From an uncultured Eubacteriales bacterium (GTDB taxonomy: Bacteria > Bacillota > Clostridia > Christensenellales > Borkfalkiaceae): a stretch of 30,741 nucleotides of DNA. A program made the position numbers and the translations under genes. Location: the NCBI GenBank assembly GCA_900548285.1, contig URKE01000020.1, positions 1 through 30,741 on the forward strand, given 5' to 3'. This document shows positions 16,790 through 23,956 of this stretch, in pieces (position 1 is the stretch's first letter; each line of letters starts with the position of its first letter). The notes beneath the pieces were generated by a model, which worked only from the letters and a program-made list of their open reading frames with translations, ran no database searches and was not told where the DNA came from.

Positions 16790-18937
16790 ATGAAATTCAG
16801 AAAACTTCTCGCGTGTTGCGTCGCGGTCGCGCTCTCGGTTTCGCTTTTCGCGGCGATAAGCCCCTCGAAAGCGTCGGCGGCAGCCCCTGCGGCGTTCACG
16901 ACCACTCAGGAAGGCGTGGCGGTTAAAACCACGTCCAAGGGAATCACGACAGCTACGGGAAAGGCGGGCGAACTTATGACGCTTACCTATTCCGAAAAAG
17001 TCGATTTCTCTGAAGGCGCGTCTTTTCAGTACGTTATCCCCAAAATCACGGATACGGACGCCGATTCGGCAGCGCGTACCTCGGGCAAGAATTACATTCT
17101 CGCCACGGTGAAAAACGACGCGGGTTACGGCGTGGAATTCAAGATTTACGCTCTGTATTCCAAAACCGCAACCACACATCTCGGCAAAATGCAGGTAGAC
17201 GTGACTTATCTCGACCCGACGATCACGAAAAACAAAGGCGACTACTCAACGGGCAGACAGTATCTCGAAACGTTTACCACCTATATGAACGTTGAAGATA
17301 CTTTCCACACGATCGACGTTCACAAAGAGAGCGGAATGTGGTTCTTCGCGTCCGACGGACTGAGCGCGTTGCCCGTTACGGCGATCAACAAAAACCTTAC
17401 CTTGGGCGAATGTTCCGTTACGTTTGCAATGTACGCGCAGAGCGTTGCGCCGACGGTAAAGATTTACCCCGTTACGACGGGCGTTCTTAAAAGTTACGTG
17501 ATCGACGGCTTTATGCAACTCGGCAGCGACGTGGTTACCGAAAACGGCGACGACACCGTTAAAATCAAAGTTGCGGACAAACTCGCCGCGGAAAATCCCG
17601 GGCAACTTATCCGTTACAGAGAGCAACTCATAAGCACCGTGGGATACGACGTTCGTCAGCCTATCAACATCGAATACAGTTACGACGTTAGCAACGCTTC
17701 CGCCGTATGGTACGCGTTAGGTCTCGGCCGCCCGGACGTTCTCGAATCGATTTCCAAAATCAAATACGACGTGAACGCCACCAACGGAGAGGCTAAAGGC
17801 GGTTATAACGACGGACTTGCCTCCAAAAACGACGGTATAATGATTCAGACGACGACCGGCCTTGCTCAGCCCACTTATCCGGGGCAGAACAGCCGCCTTG
17901 CGCCTTACAAGACAAACTCAAAGTCCAAACCTTACGCCGGCAGAGAGGATATGGATATCGTAACGTTCATCGTCAAGGAAAACGGAACGAATATGTATAT
18001 GAACGGTACGCTTATTTTCGACAATCTCGTAACCAAACTCAGCGACTTTGCCGACAGCGACTATCTCGCTTATCCTTATTTCCACTTCTTTGAAGATAAC
18101 GCGAACACCGAAAAAGGCAATACCATCGTTATAAAGGGCGTCAACGCCGCGCGCAGAACGGACGACAAAGCCCTTAAAATCGTAGGCGGTTCAAACACGA
18201 ATCTCGAAGTTGAAGTAGACGATATCGACAACGGCGATATCACTCTCCGTCATTACGCGGACGGCGAACTCGTCGATGTTGACGCTTCTCTTTATTCTTA
18301 CGATAAAACGACTCACAAACTCACCGTTAATTACGCTTATTTCGACGGAAAGGCTTACGACGTTTATAAGCTTTACGCGAGAAACAACAGCGGCAGCGAA
18401 GAAATCGCCGTGAGATTCTCCGATCCTTCTCTCGTAACTCTCCCCGCTTCCACCGATAAAGAGGTTTATACCTGGGTTAAGGGCGGAACGGAAGATCTCG
18501 TGGTTACGGTTGATATTCACAACGGCACGTACGTGTCCTTCTCGGGCGGCGGTATTTCTTCTTCGCAGTATAAATACGCGCCGGGCGAAAACACGACAAT
18601 CGGCACGATTACCCTTTCAAAATCCTACCTTAACGGCAAAAAAGCGGGTTCTTACACTTACACAATCAGGACAACCAACGTTGAGGAAGAAACTTTCACT
18701 TGTACGTTTAAAATTCAAGTGAAGAACGCGGACGAAGAGGACGATTCTTCTTCGGGCAGCGAAAGCGCTCCTGCCGAATCGATCTCTGCGGGAGATAACA
18801 CGTCTTCCGGCGGCAGCGCGGGCGGCGAAACCACGAGCGGCGGCAAAGGATGCAAAGGCGCTCTCGGCGGAATCGGCTTGTTCACGCTTGCGGGAATGGC
18901 GGCGGCGGTCTGCATAGCAAAAAAGAAAAACAAATAA
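16790..18937 (+). CDS. Large secreted surface protein with Ig-like X2-type modules and GC-type C-terminal anchor
   Basis: A 715-residue exported protein with a signal peptide of about 31 residues (cleavage near SKASAAAP). The body is beta-rich. Residues about 35-230 and 240-470 look like two carbohydrate-binding-type beta-sandwich regions. Residues about 465-645 hold two Ig-like segments; the second (TITLSKSYLNGKKAGSYTYT) resembles the X2 module of cellulosomal proteins. Then comes a Ser/Gly/Glu linker and the tail GCKGALGG + hydrophobic helix + AKKKNK (Cys688). No catalytic motif is seen, so I infer a glycan-binding surface protein. AGGAGG precedes the start, 14 bases after the previous gene. 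There is no LPXTG motif. The same tail ends the next protein. Confidence 0.75.
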   Translation: MKFRKLLACCVAVALSVSLFAAISPSKASAAAPAAFTTTQEGVAVKTTSKGITTATGKAGELMTLTYSEKVDFSEGASFQYVIPKITDTDADSAARTSGKNYILATVKNDAGYGVEFKIYALYSKTATTHLGKMQVDVTYLDPTITKNKGDYSTGRQYLETFTTYMNVEDTFHTIDVHKESGMWFFASDGLSALPVTAINKNLTLGECSVTFAMYAQSVAPTVKIYPVTTGVLKSYVIDGFMQLGSDVVTENGDDTVKIKVADKLAAENPGQLIRYREQLISTVGYDVRQPINIEYSYDVSNASAVWYALGLGRPDVLESISKIKYDVNATNGEAKGGYNDGLASKNDGIMIQTTTGLAQPTYPGQNSRLAPYKTNSKSKPYAGREDMDIVTFIVKENGTNMYMNGTLIFDNLVTKLSDFADSDYLAYPYFHFFEDNANTEKGNTIVIKGVNAARRTDDKALKIVGGSNTNLEVEVDDIDNGDITLRHYADGELVDVDASLYSYDKTTHKLTVNYAYFDGKAYDVYKLYARNNSGSEEIAVRFSDPSLVTLPASTDKEVYTWVKGGTEDLVVTVDIHNGTYVSFSGGGISSSQYKYAPGENTTIGTITLSKSYLNGKKAGSYTYTIRTTNVEEETFTCTFKIQVKNADEEDDSSSGSESAPAESISAGDNTSSGGSAGGETTSGGKGCKGALGGIGLFTLAGMAAAVCIAKKKNK

Positions 18938-18942
18938 TGAAA

Positions 18943-18960
18943 TTTACGGAAAACCGTAAA
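18943..18960 (+). promoter_or_regulatory. Small intercistronic hairpin
   Basis: TTTACGG-AAAA-CCGTAAA, a 7-bp stem directly after the stop of the first large surface protein. It may stabilise or process the operon mRNA and tune expression of the last gene. Confidence 0.5.
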
Positions 18961-18989
18961 AATAATAATTAATTATAGGGAGAAACTGT

Positions 18990-21593
18990 ATGGAAAGAAA
19001 ACTTTTCAAAAAACTTATCGTAACTGCGCTCTGCGCGGCAACGATAACATGCGCAGGCATTGCTGGCGCAGGGCTCGTCAACGCGTTTTCGTCACAACCG
19101 ATAACGGCAAGCGCCGCGGAGGAAGTTACCGAACGCAAAGACGTTAAAATAACCAAAATCGACAATGAATATGGCACTCAGACTTGCGTCCACTTCAATC
19201 TTGAAGGAAGAGGCGGAAACGGCACAAACGTAAACAACTTAACCGGCGTAGGCGATTATATTTATTATAACCGCGAATCCTGCCTTAACGCCAAATTCGA
19301 CGTTCATATGAGAAGCGATATGTTCTGGTTTTACCCGAAGGCGGGAACCACTCTTGCCGTAGGCGATACTCTTACGTTCGTGAAAGGACTCCACTTCCCT
19401 ATTGTCACAAACGACGGCGAAGCGGTCGCTTCTTATCAGGACTATCTCGGCGAAACAACCGTTTGGGAATACACGGAATCCGGTTGGGTAAACAAAACCG
19501 AAGAGAATAAAAAAACCGAACAACAAGTTACGATAACCGGACTCGGCGGTGGCGTCGGAAACGGCGAAACCTTCAAGACGAACTACAACACAAATGGAAA
19601 TAATGATATGAATTATACATTTGTTCAGAAATGGATTGAAGCAAAAGGTTATCTTCTTTTAAACGGCGAACCGTATAACAACGGAGATATTCACTGCATG
19701 AGCGGTAACTTCTATGTTTATCCGTCGACTGCTTTCAACGTGGGCGATACCATTACCGTTCTCGAAGGTCTTCACATGCCCGCCAACGCCACAAACACTT
19801 GGGGACAAAATCCTGCATATACCGAACAAACTTACTCGGGTTACATCGCCGAAACGTTCACTATCGAATATACAAGTGCAGGCTGGGTTAAAAAGGCAGA
19901 AGCCGGCGAACCCAACACTCTGAAAGACGTCACCGCTTTAACGGAAAACGAAGCCGGCGCGACTATGCCCGCAACTTATTCCTTCACGATGAATTTCAAC
20001 CTCAGAGTGAGCAAGGACGAACTTACCGAACTCGAAAAAGACGACAACTACGCCGCAAACATCTATATCAACGGCAAGAGCGTTAAGGAATGGAACGCAA
20101 CTACTACCGCCGAAGATAACGACGGCGAAATTATCCCCGCGATTTCTGTTTCCGCTTACGGCGCAGGAATAACGCTTAGCGTCGTTAAATCCACGAATAT
20201 CATCAAAGCGGGCGAGGGCTTCTCGGCTAAAGTCGGCAAAGAATTCGTCTGCTCCACCGGCAATATCATCGAAGAGGACATCACGAGATATTATCTTCCC
20301 GAACTCGAATACTGGACGAACGTCGAGCCTTATGAAATTCAGAAAACTCAGGCGTTGACTATCAAAAACGTAGGCGCGTTTGAAATTATCGACGGCGGCG
20401 CGAACGGCGTTGTATTCTTCAATTTCAACGAGAACATCGCTTCCAAGCAACTCCTCGCTTATAACTTCCACCCCGCTTATATGAAAACTCTTCCCGCGGC
20501 GTACCCCGTCGATCTTGCGGACGAATTTGCGGCAAGCGGAGCAACCGTTAACTTCATCAACCACGTTGTAATCAACGGCAAGACCATCGCGGAATACTGG
20601 AAAGACCTTTCCGGCGCGCAGGCTAAATCCAGCCGTTTCGAATGTCATATCCTTGCTACTTCCGCAGGCGTTGACCGCATCAGAATAGGCTCGAACGTTT
20701 CTAACGGATTCGACGGCAACTCCGCAATCACGGTAACCCTTAAAGAGGGGCTTGTGTTCTACGGCGGCGCGTATCTCGACCACGACGTAACTTTGACTTA
20801 CACTCCCGCAAACGGCGACGTTGCCGCTTCCACGGTTTACTCCTCCGCGGCAAAGACTATCGAACTTGCGGCAGACGAAACCAATCTCGTAGCAGGCAAC
20901 ACCGCCAACCTCACGGCTACGGTCGCTCCTGCGGACTACACCGGCGAACTCGTTTACGAAGTTTCCGATAACACCGTGGTTTCCGTTACGGACGGCGTTA
21001 TCACCGCTCTCAAGGCAGGCGTCGCGACGATTACCGCTAAGGTAGGCGACGTTATCTCGAACGAAGTTACGATAACCGTTAAGAACCCCGCCGCTACGGC
21101 AATCGCTATCGCGGCAGACAAAACCGAACTCGAAGTTTCGCAGACCGCGAAAATCACCCCGACCGTAACTCCCGCCGAATACGACGGAACGCTCGTTTAC
21201 GTTGTTTCCGACAACACCGTAGTTACCGTTTCAGCGGACGGCGTTATCACCGCTCTTAAGGCAGGTACGGCAACGATTACCGCCAAGATCGGCGACGAAC
21301 TCGTTTCCAACGAAATCACCGTCACCGTAACCGAAAAAGAAGAACCCGTCACGCCCGGCGAATCGACAAGCGAAAGCGATTCCGCAAGCGCGGGAGAATC
21401 TGCCGACGCAAGCGAATCCACCGGCGGCGACTCTGCAAATACGGGAGATTCCGCAAGCGCGGGCAACTCTGCTTCCGGTAACGGATCCACCGGCAGTTCC
21501 GGATGCGGCGGCGCGGTAAGCGCAGGCTTGTTCGGGATTCTCGGTCTCGGCATCGGCGCGGCTGTTGTTGCGTTCAAGAAGAAAAAAGACTGA
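18990..21593 (+). CDS. Large secreted modular surface protein with two Big2-like domains and GC-type C-terminal anchor
   Basis: An 867-residue exported protein. The signal peptide extends to about residue 42 (ITASAAEE). Two related modules follow at roughly 48-170 and 175-305, each ending with a -GLHxP...GxxxExxTxEYTxxGWVxK pattern. Two further beta-rich segments lie at about 310-445 and 448-620. Residues about 628-700 and 705-785 are bacterial Ig-like group 2 repeats (VITALKAGVATITAKVGD and VITALKAGTATITAKIGD). A Ser/Gly/Asp linker leads to SSGCGGAVSAG + hydrophobic helix + FKKKKD (Cys839). No catalytic residues are recognised; likely a cell-surface binding or scaffold protein for the sugar handled by the operon. 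Last gene before a strong terminator. The ribosome binding site AGGGAG is well placed. Confidence 0.75.
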   Translation: MERKLFKKLIVTALCAATITCAGIAGAGLVNAFSSQPITASAAEEVTERKDVKITKIDNEYGTQTCVHFNLEGRGGNGTNVNNLTGVGDYIYYNRESCLNAKFDVHMRSDMFWFYPKAGTTLAVGDTLTFVKGLHFPIVTNDGEAVASYQDYLGETTVWEYTESGWVNKTEENKKTEQQVTITGLGGGVGNGETFKTNYNTNGNNDMNYTFVQKWIEAKGYLLLNGEPYNNGDIHCMSGNFYVYPSTAFNVGDTITVLEGLHMPANATNTWGQNPAYTEQTYSGYIAETFTIEYTSAGWVKKAEAGEPNTLKDVTALTENEAGATMPATYSFTMNFNLRVSKDELTELEKDDNYAANIYINGKSVKEWNATTTAEDNDGEIIPAISVSAYGAGITLSVVKSTNIIKAGEGFSAKVGKEFVCSTGNIIEEDITRYYLPELEYWTNVEPYEIQKTQALTIKNVGAFEIIDGGANGVVFFNFNENIASKQLLAYNFHPAYMKTLPAAYPVDLADEFAASGATVNFINHVVINGKTIAEYWKDLSGAQAKSSRFECHILATSAGVDRIRIGSNVSNGFDGNSAITVTLKEGLVFYGGAYLDHDVTLTYTPANGDVAASTVYSSAAKTIELAADETNLVAGNTANLTATVAPADYTGELVYEVSDNTVVSVTDGVITALKAGVATITAKVGDVISNEVTITVKNPAATAIAIAADKTELEVSQTAKITPTVTPAEYDGTLVYVVSDNTVVTVSADGVITALKAGTATITAKIGDELVSNEITVTVTEKEEPVTPGESTSESDSASAGESADASESTGGDSANTGDSASAGNSASGNGSTGSSGCGGAVSAGLFGILGLGIGAAVVAFKKKKD

Positions 21594-21639
21594 TTTATCC
21601 GTAAAAGATAAAACCGATTAATCGGTCGATTGATAAGAC

Positions 21640-21677
21640 AGGCTCGCCGCTTTTATAAAAAAGCGGCGAGCCTTTTA
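21640..21677 (+). terminator. Terminator of the carbohydrate operon
   Basis: A 14-bp perfect stem GGCTCGCCGCTTTT with its complement (21641-21654, 21659-21672), then TTTT and a later T run. A 14-bp palindrome ACCGATTAATCGGT (21613-21626) precedes it. Confidence 0.87.
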
Positions 21678-21715
21678 CGTTTTTTAATTAAAAGCTGACA
21701 AATAGCGCTATTTGC

Positions 21716-21744
21716 TTGAAAAAAATAAAAAAACATTGTATAAT
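21716..21744 (+). promoter_or_regulatory. Promoter of tRNA-Arg
   Basis: TTGAAA (21716-21721), 17-base spacer, TATAAT (21739-21744). Confidence 0.78.
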
Positions 21745-21758
21745 TTTAAATAGTTAAC

Positions 21759-21784
21759 AGTTGCCGAAGATAATTTTCGGCAAC
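21759..21784 (+). promoter_or_regulatory. Leader hairpin in the tRNA-Arg precursor
   Basis: A perfect 10-bp stem AGTTGCCGAA-N6-TTCGGCAACT between the promoter and the mature 5' end of the tRNA, which starts 7 bases later. It could affect RNase P processing or transcription. Confidence 0.6.
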
Positions 21785-21790
21785 TTACGT

Positions 21791-21867
21791 GTGCCTGTAG
21801 CGCAATTGGATAGAGTTTCAGATTCCGATTCTGACGGTTGCAGGTTCGAATCCTGTCAGGCACACCA
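21791..21867 (+). tRNA. tRNA-Arg (anticodon CCG)
   Basis: Acceptor GTGCCTG pairs with CAGGCAC, the anticodon arm is TCAGA-TTCCGAT-TCTGA giving anticodon CCG (codon CGG), and the T arm is GCAGG-TTCGAAT-CCTGT with one G.T pair. CCA is encoded. The D stem GCGC / GAGT has a G.A mismatch and a G.T pair, which is unusual and may weaken the fold. The last 21 bases are repeated at 21988-22008. Confidence 0.9.
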
Positions 21868-21872
21868 TTTTA

Positions 21873-21906
21873 GGGCGTTCGCTATTCGCAACCGCCCCTT
21901 TTTTTT
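21873..21906 (+). terminator. Terminator after tRNA-Arg
   Basis: GGGCG...CGCCC hairpin followed by eight T residues. Confidence 0.75.
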
Positions 21907-21987
21907 GCGCCTGACCGGCTGACGAAATAACGTAGCGCTCCGTCGGGCTTCCTCGCCTTCGCTTACCGCCCGCGCTTTGCGGGCGGA

Positions 21988-22008
21988 CGAATCCTGTCAG
22001 GCACACCA
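21988..22008 (+). repeat. Second copy of the tRNA-Arg 3' end (candidate att site)
   Basis: A 21-base exact copy of the tRNA-Arg T-loop-to-CCA segment (21847-21867), offset by 141 bases. The sequence before it does not match the tRNA body, so it is not a duplicated tRNA gene. It matches what tyrosine-integrase elements leave at tRNA 3' ends. An 8-bp GC-rich hairpin (21966-21986) ends 1 base before it. No integrase is in the window. Confidence 0.75.
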
Positions 22009-22015
22009 AACCTAT

Positions 22016-22049
22016 CGGTCTGTAAGTTTTTTCCTGCAGACCGTTATTT
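22016..22049 (+). repeat. 34-bp hairpin repeat, copy A
   Basis: CGGTCTG and CAGACCG form a stem around a T-rich loop, then TTATTT. It differs from 22687-22720 by one base. It directly precedes the promoter of the GNAT gene. Confidence 0.8.
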
Positions 22050-22051
22050 GG

Positions 22052-22080
22052 TTGAAAAGCACCATGTAATATGTTATAAT
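22052..22080 (+). promoter_or_regulatory. Promoter of the GNAT gene
   Basis: TTGAAA (22052-22057), 17-base spacer, TATAAT (22075-22080). Confidence 0.82.
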
Positions 22081-22116
22081 AAGGCAAAGGCAAATCGAAA
22101 TTTGAGGATAAACCAT

Positions 22117-22599
22117 ATGTGTATCATCATAAAAAGAATGGAAACGGACGAAGAAATCAGAGGAAAAGCATATGTTCACTGGAAATCCTGGCATGAGACT
22201 TATTCCGGGGTCGTTAGTCAGGAATACCTTGACAAATTAACTTATAAGAAATGCGAAAGTATGGCGTTCAGTTGGCGAGATAATTTGATTGTCGCGATGG
22301 ACGGAAATACTGTAATTGGGTTTGTTTGTTATGGAAATCATGGGGAGGAATCTACAAATGCCGGAGAAATATTTGCATTATACGTTCTGTCAGAATACTA
22401 TGGGACGGGCGTGGGACTGAGACTGATGCAAGCGGGCTTGAAGGAGTTGTCAACTTATCCGGAAGTATATCTATGGGTTTTGAAAGACAACAAACGTGCT
22501 ATACGGTTTTATGAAAAATGTGGATTTGTCCTTACTGGGAAAAGTATGATAAATGCAAAAATCAATGCAGCAGAAATCGAAATGAAATTGACTTTATAA
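22117..22599 (+). CDS. GNAT-family N-acetyltransferase
   Basis: About 160 residues, cytoplasmic, transferring an acetyl group from acetyl-CoA to an unknown amine. The GNAT core is visible: IVAMDGNTVIGFVCYG (beta 2-3), EIFALYVLSEYYGTGVGLRLM carrying the Q/RxxGxG-like acetyl-CoA loop as YYGTGVG, and the C-terminal NKRAIRFYEKCGFVLTGK motif. I place the start at 22117 because GAGGA stands 8 bases before it and a consensus promoter (22052-22080) overlaps the longer alternative from 22048. Codon use is AT-richer than in the flanking sugar operon, and the gene sits just beyond a duplicated tRNA end, suggesting acquisition. It has its own promoter; it is not co-transcribed with the tRNA. Confidence 0.88.
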   Translation: MCIIIKRMETDEEIRGKAYVHWKSWHETYSGVVSQEYLDKLTYKKCESMAFSWRDNLIVAMDGNTVIGFVCYGNHGEESTNAGEIFALYVLSEYYGTGVGLRLMQAGLKELSTYPEVYLWVLKDNKRAIRFYEKCGFVLTGKSMINAKINAAEIEMKLTL

Positions 22600-22686
22600 A
22601 TTCCTGTTTGTCGAGACACTTATCGTCCGACACACTCCCAAAAATCGCCCGACAAACGAGATTTTTTCGTATGCTCACAAGTGTGA

Positions 22687-22720
22687 CGGTCTGTAAGTTT
22701 TTTCTTGCAGACCGTTATTT
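22687..22720 (+). repeat. 34-bp hairpin repeat, copy B
   Basis: One-base variant of 22016-22049, here ahead of the methyltransferase promoter. The following promoter segment is also related to that of the GNAT gene, with about 16 extra bases between. Confidence 0.8.
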
Positions 22721-22737
22721 TTACATCGATGAAACGA

Positions 22738-22766
22738 TTGAAAAACGCCGTATAATATGCTAAAAT
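22738..22766 (+). promoter_or_regulatory. Promoter of the methyltransferase gene
   Basis: TTGAAA (22738-22743), 17-base spacer, TAAAAT (22761-22766). Confidence 0.72.
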
Positions 22767-22805
22767 AAAGGTGATGATAATTCGGAATTTATGGAGGAAG
22801 CAAGC

Positions 22806-23423
22806 ATGCTGAACAACAAAGAGTTCGACCTTTGGGCTGATGGTTATGACAAAACCGTCGGCATTTCCGATGAGGAAAACACATACCCTTTTGCCGGTTA
22901 TAAAAAAGTTCTCGGGTTTATTTTTCAGACCATAATGGAAACCAAAAATGCCGTTGTGCTGGATATCGGATTCGGAACAGGCGCATTAACGACAAAACTA
23001 TACGAGCAGGGCTGCTCAATTTACGGGCAGGATTTTTCATCAAGAATGATTGTGTTGGCATCTGAGAAAATGCCGGATGCGCATTTATATCAGGGGGACT
23101 TTTCAAAAGGGCTTGTCAAACCATTGCGAAACTGTCGTTATGATTATATTGTTGCGACATACTCTCTGCATCATTTGACGGATACTCAAAAGGTCGACTT
23201 CCTTTTAGACTTGCGTAACTACTTAAAGGAAAACGGTAAAATTATAATCGGTGATGTTGTCTTTGAAACACGAAAGGATTTAGAACGGTGTAAATTGAAG
23301 GCTGGAAACGCATGGGATAATGATGAAATTTACTTTGTCGTTGAAGAATTGAGAAAAGATTTTCCGGGTATTTCATTTATGCAAATGTCCGATTGCGCAG
23401 GCGTCCTGATTTTGGACCGATAA
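22806..23423 (+). CDS. Class I SAM-dependent methyltransferase
   Basis: About 205 residues, cytoplasmic. Rossmann-fold motif I VVLDIGFGTGALTTKLYEQG is near residues 53-72, the acidic end of beta 2 is in IYGQDFSSRM, and motif IV is DYIVATYSLHHLT near 112-124. The substrate is not identifiable; the fold is that of UbiE/YrrT-like small-molecule methyltransferases. The start at 22806 is preferred because GGAGGAAG lies 7 bases upstream; an ATG at 22791 overlaps that site. Like the GNAT gene it is AT-richer than the rest and carries its own hairpin-promoter unit. No terminator is obvious after it. Confidence 0.87.
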   Translation: MLNNKEFDLWADGYDKTVGISDEENTYPFAGYKKVLGFIFQTIMETKNAVVLDIGFGTGALTTKLYEQGCSIYGQDFSSRMIVLASEKMPDAHLYQGDFSKGLVKPLRNCRYDYIVATYSLHHLTDTQKVDFLLDLRNYLKENGKIIIGDVVFETRKDLERCKLKAGNAWDNDEIYFVVEELRKDFPGISFMQMSDCAGVLILDR

Positions 23424-23750
23424 CTTTCTGTTTAATCTGGCATACCCTGCAACAACTCCGCTTATTTCATAAATCACCACTCAAATCACACCCTATAAGT
23501 CGATTATCGGCTCATTTCTTTGTTGATAAACTTAAGCAAATACCCCGTCCGCATAGCGGGTGGATATTTACTATATCTATGTTAACCTTTTTTGAACCAC
23601 GCGACTAACGTTACCTCCCGTTTTGTTGTTTTGATTTGTTGTTACTTTTTACGGCGAGCGATAAAATTTGTAATATGCCGTTATTGCTCCTCCTCTTCTT
23701 TGGTTTTGAGTATAAAAAAGCCGCCGAAACCTTTACGCTTCAACGACTGT
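23424..23750. other. Noncoding stretch between methyltransferase and decayed uronate genes
   Basis: No gene that I can support. It holds a copy of the dispersed motif (23494-23508) and low-complexity T-rich sequence near 23585-23660. It probably marks the junction between the accessory segment and the decaying end of the uronate operon. Confidence 0.55.
23494..23508 (+). repeat. Dispersed motif TATAAGTCGATTATC, copy 5
   Basis: Exact 15-mer in noncoding DNA, flanked by CCC on the left and GGC on the right. Confidence 0.8.
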
Positions 23751-23956
23751 AAGCATTGCCGAATTTACGTTTCTGAACGTGCCGAAATGCAGTTGCAAAA
23801 TCATTTGATGTATCCGTTTTCGGTAAGCCACAAGAGATTTTCGTCGTTTTCGCTTATAAAATCAAAATCGTAATCGGCGATTTTGCAATCCTTGCCCACA
23901 AAATAATCAAGCCGCTTTTCAAGATCGTCTTTCGGAATTAATCGGCTTAGTTATAC
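23751..23956 (-). pseudogene. Out-of-frame coding remnants after uxaC
   Basis: Two overlapping minus-strand fragments in different frames. The first (stop at 23801) reads PKDDLEKRLDYFVGKDCK... and ends LLWLTENGYIK; I do not recognise it. The second (23751-23804) reads ILQLHFGTFRNVNSAM, which resembles the internal MQLHFGALRNVN segment of uronate isomerase UxaC. Neither has a start or a usable ribosome binding site. They fit the idea that this end of the operon is a deletion scar. Confidence 0.45.

Noticed and set aside
21818..22093. Minus-strand ORF containing a VCLTGFEPATVRIG segment
   Set aside because: This is the antisense of tRNA-Arg, its terminator and the duplicated tRNA end; such peptides are common artefacts.
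22048..22116. Earlier ATG for the GNAT gene
   Set aside because: It lies upstream of the promoter elements, so it could not be in the transcript.
22016..22720. Integron gene cassettes
   Set aside because: The hairpin repeats lack attC-type core sites and no integrase is visible; reported only as a cassette-like arrangement.
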